Shown here: in pieces, positions 7,041-11,574 of the stretch
Position numbering within the stretch: the stretch's first letter is position 1
Layout of the letters: the number at the start of each line of letters is the position of its first letter
Assembly (NCBI GenBank): GCA_015520395.1
Contig: WAQG01000139.1
Location: forward strand, 1-11,574
DNA: 11,574 nt
Direction of reading: 5' to 3'
From: Candidatus Geoarchaeota archaeon
Lineage (GTDB): Archaea; Thermoproteota; Thermoprotei; Gearchaeales; WAQG01
Made by a program: the position numbers and the translations under genes
Notes under the pieces: model-generated
Told to the model about the DNA's origin: nothing
The model's input: the letters and a program-made list of their open reading frames with translations, nothing else
Databases searched by the model: none

Positions 7041-7699
7041 GCCTTAAAGCTAAGATACACTAGCTCCATCGTGTCTGAGAAGTCTTCAGCCTTATCAACC
7101 AAGTTATCAATAAAAAGTATCACATCCTTGATCTGCAGAAGGGTGAGTATGTTGGCTTCATCCTCAAGCTCGTATAGCCTGCTCAAGAGCATCATCTTGA
7201 CCTCATCAACCTTCATCTCTATTTCCTCAATCTTCTTCGCAGTCTTAACAGCTGCATTCATGTCTTTGGGAAGGATCCTGATGCTTTCGGCAATTAGGTC
7301 GCCAGCTCTCACCGCCATCCCCACGTAGACTTCGAGGTCGGGCTCAAGCCTGTTCAGAATAGCGGTATTAAACTTCCTGTGGGTGAGTATCCTGGCAACA
7401 TCCTTAGCCGAGTCAGCCACGTTGTCGATATCCTCTATAAGCATCATTATTGCCTCCCTGAACTCCGGGAGCCACGCCTCACCAAATATCTTAGCCGCAA
7501 CCTCCTCCCTCACAGAATCAGCTTCCCGCTCGAGCATAGCAATCTCGTAGGCTTTCTCTAGGGCTTCGCCCCACCGGCCATCCCTAAGTGTAAGGTAGAG
7601 CTCTTTAAGCCCCCTAACGGCGTCCCGAGCGATCAGGGCCTGCCTCTCCACCAGCTTTAAAACCTCCACCTCCTTAGGCTTACCAAATATCCTTATCAT
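7037..7699 (-). CDS. DUF47/PhoU-like protein, probable PiT transporter regulator
   Basis: This 220-residue, all-helical cytoplasmic protein belongs to the DUF47 (UPF0111, TIGR00153) branch of the PhoU superfamily, at the normal length. Two pseudo-repeated acidic segments resemble the E/D-xxx-D metal-binding helices of PhoU: IEDIDNVADSAKDVA around 88-102 and IDNLVDKAEDFSDTME around 197-211. Further acidic heptads lie at 55-66 and 157-168. Members are commonly encoded beside PiT-family transporters and are thought to modulate them. Here the gene is convergent with the transporter, with a 4-bp overlap in which the palindrome CTAG supplies a TAG stop to each strand. The ATG at 7699 is about 33 nt from a TATA-like element shared with the divergent TIM-barrel gene, so the transcript is probably near-leaderless. 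Confidence 0.9.
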   Translation of the reverse strand: MIRIFGKPKEVEVLKLVERQALIARDAVRGLKELYLTLRDGRWGEALEKAYEIAMLEREADSVREEVAAKIFGEAWLPEFREAIMMLIEDIDNVADSAKDVARILTHRKFNTAILNRLEPDLEVYVGMAVRAGDLIAESIRILPKDMNAAVKTAKKIEEIEMKVDEVKMMLLSRLYELEDEANILTLLQIKDVILFIDNLVDKAEDFSDTMELVYLSFKA

Positions 7700-7724
7700 C
7701 CTACATTATGCCTAGCCCAAGCCC

Positions 7725-7737
7725 TAAATATATTAAT
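7725..7737. promoter_or_regulatory. Shared bidirectional TATA element between the DUF47 and TIM-barrel genes
   Basis: The stretch TAAATATATTAAT contains the perfect palindrome AATATATT (7727-7734). It sits almost at the centre of the 64-bp divergent gap, about 31 nt from the DUF47 ATG (7699) and 33 nt from the TIM-barrel ATG (7764). TBP could bind in either orientation. No second AT-rich element lies in the gap, so both genes probably share this box. Confidence 0.6.
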
Positions 7738-7763
7738 CTTCGGCTGGCCAGAATCGCTTAGAC

Positions 7764-8558
7764 ATGAAGTTAGGCTACTCAACCCTAGCGTTGCTAGGCT
7801 TGGACTTCAAGTCAATAACGGGTTACATGGAGAGGCTGGATGAGACGAGCTACTGGGAGTACCACTGTGAAGATGAGGGTTGTCTGAGGGGTTGGGGGAT
7901 CGGGGAGCTGAGGAAGCTGGCGAAAAAATTGGGCCTAGTCATAAACATACATGCGCCCTACGTTGGCATAAGGATAGAACCCGGGCTTAATGGCGAAAGG
8001 ATTCTCGATATACTCCTAGAGATTCTCAACCATGCTGTCAAGCTTGAATCAGAATATATTGTTACGCACCCATGCAAGGTGCCCGAGCTGCCCCCCGGGA
8101 AAGAGAAGGTGCCCGAATGGGCATGGGAAGTCAACCTCCAAATCTTATGCGAATTTGCTGATAGGTGCCTGGAGCATGGGGTTGCCCCGGTTATCGAGAA
8201 TGTGTATAGCCGTGGCTACGTGGTTAGAAGGGTCAGGGAAATGGCCTCCTTCCTAAAGAGCTGCAGCCAGTTCCGCTTGATGCTGGATATCTCCCATGCC
8301 TACCTACTAGGCGAGCTTGAAGAGTTTCTCCAAAGCTTTTTTGGGAGGCTGTATGGCCTCCACCTATGCAACACAATGGGGTTAAGGGATGATCACCTCC
8401 ATATTGATAGGGGCGTCATAGACTGGAGGAAGGTGTTGGCAAGCCTGGTTTCGAGGAGATTTGACGGATACGTTGTTCTGGAGGTCAGGGACGTCGTCGA
8501 GATGAGGGAAAGCATGGCTACACTTAAGTCTTTTTTAAGGGATTTGGGCAGGCTTTAA
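7764..8558 (+). CDS. Xylose-isomerase-like TIM-barrel protein (sugar phosphate isomerase/epimerase family)
   Basis: This 264-residue single-domain protein belongs to the AP endonuclease 2 / sugar isomerase-epimerase TIM-barrel superfamily. Successive barrel strands show the family residues: YWEYH (30-34), NIHAPY (61-66), IVTHPC (99-104), PVIEN (142-146, Glu145), LMLDISHAY (172-180, Asp175 and His178), LHLCN (199-203, His200), DDHLHID (209-215) and VVLEV (237-241, Glu240). Together these resemble the divalent-metal site (Glu/Asp/His) and the terminal catalytic glutamate of metal-dependent isomerases or endonuclease IV-like enzymes. The Cys-containing loop EYHCEDEGC (32-40) is unusual and could bind metal. 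The substrate cannot be told from sequence: an isomerase, epimerase or phosphodiesterase is possible. It is the first gene of a two-gene unit; the radical SAM gene follows after 28 nt. Confidence 0.85.
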   Translation: MKLGYSTLALLGLDFKSITGYMERLDETSYWEYHCEDEGCLRGWGIGELRKLAKKLGLVINIHAPYVGIRIEPGLNGERILDILLEILNHAVKLESEYIVTHPCKVPELPPGKEKVPEWAWEVNLQILCEFADRCLEHGVAPVIENVYSRGYVVRRVREMASFLKSCSQFRLMLDISHAYLLGELEEFLQSFFGRLYGLHLCNTMGLRDDHLHIDRGVIDWRKVLASLVSRRFDGYVVLEVRDVVEMRESMATLKSFLRDLGRL

Positions 8559-8586
8559 TTGTTAGGACACCATTACCTGATGGCTG

Positions 8587-9609
8587 ATGAGGCGCAGGGT
8601 GTTTCAAGTACCTGACGGGGCCCCGCTGGTTGGGAGCATAGCTTTTGGGCTCATAGACAGGGGAACGAACCTTATCCAAGTCAGGCCCAGCAGCTACTGT
8701 CCCATGTCATGCATCTTCTGCTCCACAGATGCGGGTCCAAAGTCGAGGTGGAGGCAGGCCGAATACCTCGTGGATCTTGAGCCTCTAATCGATTCGTTTA
8801 AGGATATTGTGAGGTTTAAGGGGGAGCACCGGATAGAGGCGCACATAGACACCGTGGGGGACCCGTTTACCTATCCCAGAATTGTTGATCTCGTCCAGGC
8901 GTTGAGCGAGGTGAAGGGGGTTAATGTCATATCTGTACAGACCCATGGCCCACTACTCAATGAGCACCTCTTGGACGAGCTGAGCGAGGCCGGACTTTCA
9001 AGGATAAACCTCTCCATAGATGCGCTTGACCCCGAGCTGGCTAGGAAGCTCGCCGGAAACGAGTGGTATGATGTGGAGAGGGTGATGGAGCTGGCCAGGT
9101 ACATAGTGGAGAACACCAGAATCGACCTGCTAATAGCGCCTGTCTGGGTTCCAACTATAAACGACTCTGAGATGCCTAAGATAATAAGGTTTGCAATCGA
9201 GATAGGGGCCGGGAAGAGGTGGCCCCCCCTAGGGATCCAGAAGTATGAGGCACATAGGAGGGGTAGGAGGCCGCCAAAAGTTAGGGCGATGAGGTGGCGG
9301 GAGTTCTACGCGCAGCTGAGGAGGTGGGAGAGGGAGTTTGGAGTTAAGCAGATCCTTAGGCGCTCCGACTTCGGGATACATAAACGCCCAGCACTCCCGA
9401 TAGAACACCAGGTTGGGGAAAAGCTGTGGGTAAGGGTCATCGGCCCAGGCTGGCTCAAGGGCGAGGTCATAGCCGTCGAGAGGCGGCGGCCCCGCCGCAT
9501 CATAACGGTTGTGGGCGTCAACCCCGAGGAGGTACCTCCTGAGACCATAATGAGGGTAGAGATAATCCGTAACAAGCATAACATATACCTTGCAAGGCCT
9601 ACCCCCTAA
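8587..9609 (+). CDS. Radical SAM protein with TRAM-like C-terminal segment (COG2100-like)
   Basis: This 340-residue cytosolic iron-sulfur enzyme has the radical SAM cluster motif C38-x3-C42-x2-C45 within SSYCPMSCIFCSTDAG, followed by a SAM-binding HIDTVGDPFTYP strand (86-97, the GGEP-equivalent) and the further barrel strands INLSIDAL and LLIAPVWVPT. After the barrel lies a basic helical region (about 222-260, rich in Arg and Trp). The last ~65 residues (about 275-338) have the short beta-barrel pattern of a TRAM domain, which binds RNA in methylthiotransferases. The overall form matches archaeal COG2100 Fe-S oxidoreductases, whose reaction I cannot name. A nucleic-acid substrate is an inference from the basic, TRAM-like tail and the convergent tRNA-modification gene truD. 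ATG 8587 is the only ATG near the upstream in-frame stop, and no strong Shine-Dalgarno is seen. The last 11 bp overlap truD. Confidence 0.87.
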   Translation: MRRRVFQVPDGAPLVGSIAFGLIDRGTNLIQVRPSSYCPMSCIFCSTDAGPKSRWRQAEYLVDLEPLIDSFKDIVRFKGEHRIEAHIDTVGDPFTYPRIVDLVQALSEVKGVNVISVQTHGPLLNEHLLDELSEAGLSRINLSIDALDPELARKLAGNEWYDVERVMELARYIVENTRIDLLIAPVWVPTINDSEMPKIIRFAIEIGAGKRWPPLGIQKYEAHRRGRRPPKVRAMRWREFYAQLRRWEREFGVKQILRRSDFGIHKRPALPIEHQVGEKLWVRVIGPGWLKGEVIAVERRRPRRIITVVGVNPEEVPPETIMRVEIIRNKHNIYLARPTP

Positions 9610-10993
9610 AGGGGCCCCCTACGTAAGCCCACATAGACCTCGGCTTCATAAGCTCCCTTAAAAGCACGGTAGCGTACTCCCCGCTTCCAAGCTCAAAGTA
9701 CAGCTTGACCTTAAGGCTTCCAGGGAAGAACTCATCATCGGCTACACCCAGAAGCTTAAGCTTCTTAGGCTTGAATAGGAGCCTTCTATACGAGCCCGGA
9801 ACTACTATCTTTCTCCTCAGTTCATAGAGCCTAAAATCGGCTAGGGAGACCTGCTCCTCCCTCAAGGTCTTTTGTTCGATCTCGCCCTGAAGCCCCTCGG
9901 AAAGCTTCACCATGTAGCCCGGCACTGGGAGAACATGGGCAGCCCTGCCACTATGCAGGAGCTCTATAGCTTTTTCCAGCCTTATCTCATATCCCACCCT
10001 GAATGTTCTGAAGGTTGGATAACCCTTTGAATCCACTAGGGCTATGAGGTCGCCGTCAACGGGTCGGCTAAACGGTAGCCCCCGTTCAGCCCGGCCACAT
10101 ATGAACTTATTGTAGAGATAGGAGGAGAACGCCTCGACATAGAGCTTTAGGAGCGACGATGGGAGCGTAAGCATGGCGCCCAGATAGTCTCCAGGACTCT
10201 TCTTTAGATACCTGAGAACCCTTCTCTCATAAACCAGGTTCTTTGGCATATGCTTCAACGTCCTCTCGGGATCCCTGGTTTCCGAGTATATCTGCCGGGC
10301 TTCATACTCGGCCTCAGGCTCTCCCTCAAAGGGATTGCCAACCAGATTTTCCACAGCCCCCTCATAATCCCCTTGAACAATGCATCTCCCAACGAGGTGG
10401 GAGGAGTACCTAGGAATCCCAAACCTCTGATGCCCGTAAAAGTTTGGAAGGCCCTTGGCCGTATTAGTGAACCTGATGAAGTCTTCAACCCTCTCTACCA
10501 GCTCTCCCGCATCAAGCCTGACGTCACGGACGATGACCGTGAAGGCGTTCCCCGCGAGCATGCCAGGCTTCAATGGGCCGTATCCATAGCCAGCCCACAT
10601 GACTCGGGGATTCCTCAGGTTCATCGTCCTCTTAATCACAGTCTGAGGGTCTAAACCCTTTATAGAGATCAGCTGTATTGTGAGGGCTCTAGCATCCTTT
10701 ATACCTGCAACACCGATGCTTGATGCTCTAACGCCAAGTCTTCTTGCAAGAAGACTTATAGCATCATAATGATTAATCCCAGATTTGACAATAATGGCAT
10801 ATGTATACTTCCCACTTCTCGGAAGCCTAAGAATAGAGCTAAAATCAGCATTCATTCTAAGCCTCACACCACCTAACGCTATCTCCTCGACCATGAAGTC
10901 CTCATACCTATACTTTATGATACCTCCTATCCCTGGCTGAGGATAGGAGTAGAAACATATGCTCATGGCTCCCTCAAATTCGGGAACTTCCAT
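9599..10993 (-). CDS. truD: tRNA pseudouridine synthase TruD
   Basis: This 464-residue member of the TruD/Pus7 family isomerises uridine to pseudouridine, typically at tRNA position 13. Diagnostic motifs, numbered from ATG 10993, are the PGIGGIIKYRYEDFMVEEI opening (about 20-38), the catalytic loop GIKDARALTIQ (97-107, nucleophile Asp100) and the GLPNFYGHQRFG motif (181-192). A TRUD insertion domain follows. Length is normal for archaeal members. The frame extends two codons upstream to a TTG at 10999. I prefer ATG 10993 (MEVPEFEG), because archaeal homologues commonly begin this way and both positions suit a leaderless start behind the TATA element at 11023-11032. The 3' end overlaps the convergent radical SAM gene by 11 bp. 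The catalytic residues look intact. Confidence 0.95.
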   Translation of the reverse strand: MEVPEFEGAMSICFYSYPQPGIGGIIKYRYEDFMVEEIALGGVRLRMNADFSSILRLPRSGKYTYAIIVKSGINHYDAISLLARRLGVRASSIGVAGIKDARALTIQLISIKGLDPQTVIKRTMNLRNPRVMWAGYGYGPLKPGMLAGNAFTVIVRDVRLDAGELVERVEDFIRFTNTAKGLPNFYGHQRFGIPRYSSHLVGRCIVQGDYEGAVENLVGNPFEGEPEAEYEARQIYSETRDPERTLKHMPKNLVYERRVLRYLKKSPGDYLGAMLTLPSSLLKLYVEAFSSYLYNKFICGRAERGLPFSRPVDGDLIALVDSKGYPTFRTFRVGYEIRLEKAIELLHSGRAAHVLPVPGYMVKLSEGLQGEIEQKTLREEQVSLADFRLYELRRKIVVPGSYRRLLFKPKKLKLLGVADDEFFPGSLKVKLYFELGSGEYATVLLRELMKPRSMWAYVGGPFRG

Positions 10994-11022
10994 TGGCAAG
11001 GGATGCTTACAGCTCCTAGATT

Positions 11023-11032
11023 ATTAATATAC
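11023..11032 (-). promoter_or_regulatory. TATA box candidate for truD
   Basis: On the minus strand the sequence reads GTATATTAAT. The TATATTA core begins 32 nt before TTG 10999 and 38 nt before ATG 10993, leaving a leader of a few bases at most. It is one of a set of TATATT-type elements at similar spacing in this window. Confidence 0.55.
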
Positions 11033-11110
11033 CTTTCTCTCCACCTAAAACACGCCTATTTTACAAGCTAGGCTTGAAATATTCCCGGCAACATAAGTAT
11101 GTCCCGGGGT

Positions 11111-11119
11111 TTTATATTA
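11111..11119 (+). promoter_or_regulatory. TATA box candidate for the right-edge gene
   Basis: TTTATATTA has its TATATTA core beginning 30 nt before GTG 11143. That is the expected TATA-to-start distance for a leaderless archaeal mRNA and supports the GTG as start. Confidence 0.55.
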
Positions 11120-11142
11120 CCTTTAAGAGGCATTCATCTTCG

Positions 11143-11574
11143 GTGAGGCTTTTGAGGCTGAAGGAGAAGCTGCCCTTTCCGACAGAGATAGAAATAGAGA
11201 CTCTGAATGGCGGGCTTCATAGGCTTTCCGGAGGTACGCTATACCTTCATCCAAAGGGGTACATGGGCGCCCGCAACACGCACCTAGACCTTACGCACCC
11301 GTCGCTGTTCGGAATCATAAGTTTAAAACGTGGGGGGATTTATGCTAAAGCTAGGAGAAATGGCGACTGGGTGACCATAATAGTCCCAAGCCATAATAAG
11401 AAGATATTCGGCGCGTCAAGGCTGAGCTTCAATGCCTCTATATTCTCAAAGGTGTTCTCTGAAGATGAGGGTTGGGTGTGGGTTGGTGCAAAGGAAGGCG
11501 GACTTGTGATTGGTGTAAGGAAGGATCAGTTAAAGATACTTGAGAGAATTCTAGAATCTTTAGTGGCCCAAGAC
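11143..11574 (+). CDS. Unrecognised protein, cut by the right edge
   Basis: A frame opens with GTG at 11143 and stays open through the last base, giving 144 codons so far; the C-terminus is missing. The translation begins VRLLRLKEKLPFPTEIEIE and continues with alternating short beta-like segments (GGTLYLHPKGY, SLFGIISLKRGG, DWVTIIVPS, WVWVGAKEGGLVIGV), then an amphipathic helix (KDQLKILERILESL). It is soluble, with no signal peptide or membrane helix. I recognise no family or catalytic motif; a mainly beta fold with a helical end is as far as the sequence goes. Good codon usage (AGG, ATA, AAG), a continuous frame and a well-placed TATA element argue that it is real. It is divergent from truD across a 143-bp gap. 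Confidence 0.7.
   Translation, partial: MRLLRLKEKLPFPTEIEIETLNGGLHRLSGGTLYLHPKGYMGARNTHLDLTHPSLFGIISLKRGGIYAKARRNGDWVTIIVPSHNKKIFGASRLSFNASIFSKVFSEDEGWVWVGAKEGGLVIGVRKDQLKILERILESLVAQD

Noticed and set aside
8580..8590. TGATGA and nearby CTGA resembling C/D box sRNA motifs
   Set aside because: The boxes are in the wrong order and spacing, and the sequence is the start region of the radical SAM gene.
9229..9579. Minus-strand open frame rich in Pro, Tyr and Leu opposite the radical SAM gene
   Set aside because: Low-complexity composition arises from the complementary strand of a GC-rich coding region; no start signal or family match.
11083..11109. Possible hairpin from CCCGG and CCGGG in the truD/right-edge gap
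   Set aside because: The stem is only five pairs with a loop of about 15 bases and is not followed by a T-run in the right orientation, so it does not support a terminator or riboswitch.

Overview
The window looks like a piece of chromosome from a thermophilic archaeon. The evidence is an archaeal Cdc48/VAT AAA+ ATPase, a cyclic-2,3-diphosphoglycerate-synthetase-like P-loop protein, an archaeal TruD, heavy use of AGG (Arg) and ATA (Ile) codons, and TATA-box-like elements about 30-38 nt upstream of start codons with almost no room for a 5' UTR (leaderless or near-leaderless transcription). A TACK-group hyperthermophile is plausible, but the sequence alone does not fix the lineage. There are ten protein genes, two of them cut by the window edges. 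I saw no rRNA, tRNA, CRISPR array, insertion sequence or other mobile element.

Left third, all on the minus strand: a secreted PQQ-type beta-propeller protein whose C-terminus lies beyond base 1; a COG2403 P-loop protein related to cyclic 2,3-diphosphoglycerate synthetase; and a full-length two-AAA-domain Cdc48 ATPase ending in an HbYX-type tail (Met-Tyr-Leu), the signature used to dock on the 20S proteasome.

Middle: a compact divergent promoter at 5364-5410 separates Cdc48 from a plus-strand pair, a five-helix membrane protein (weak Yip1-like resemblance) followed 28 nt later by a PiT-family transporter. The transporter keeps the PiT architecture but has substitutions in both signature motif types. 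It meets a DUF47/PhoU-like gene tail to tail on a shared CTAG. DUF47 proteins are the usual companions of PiT phosphate transporters, so 5411-7699 reads as a probable anion-transport module.

Right third: one AT-rich, partly palindromic element at 7725-7737 can serve as TATA box for both the DUF47 gene (minus) and a two-gene plus-strand operon. That operon encodes a xylose-isomerase-like TIM-barrel enzyme and a radical SAM protein with a TRAM-like C-terminal segment. The operon converges on a tRNA pseudouridine synthase TruD gene with an 11-bp overlap. A divergent 143-bp promoter region then leads to an unrecognised plus-strand gene cut by the right edge.

Most of the content is housekeeping: protein quality control, tRNA modification, anion transport. 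The least described parts are the motif-altered PiT protein with its membrane partner, the TIM-barrel/radical SAM operon, and the right-edge gene.
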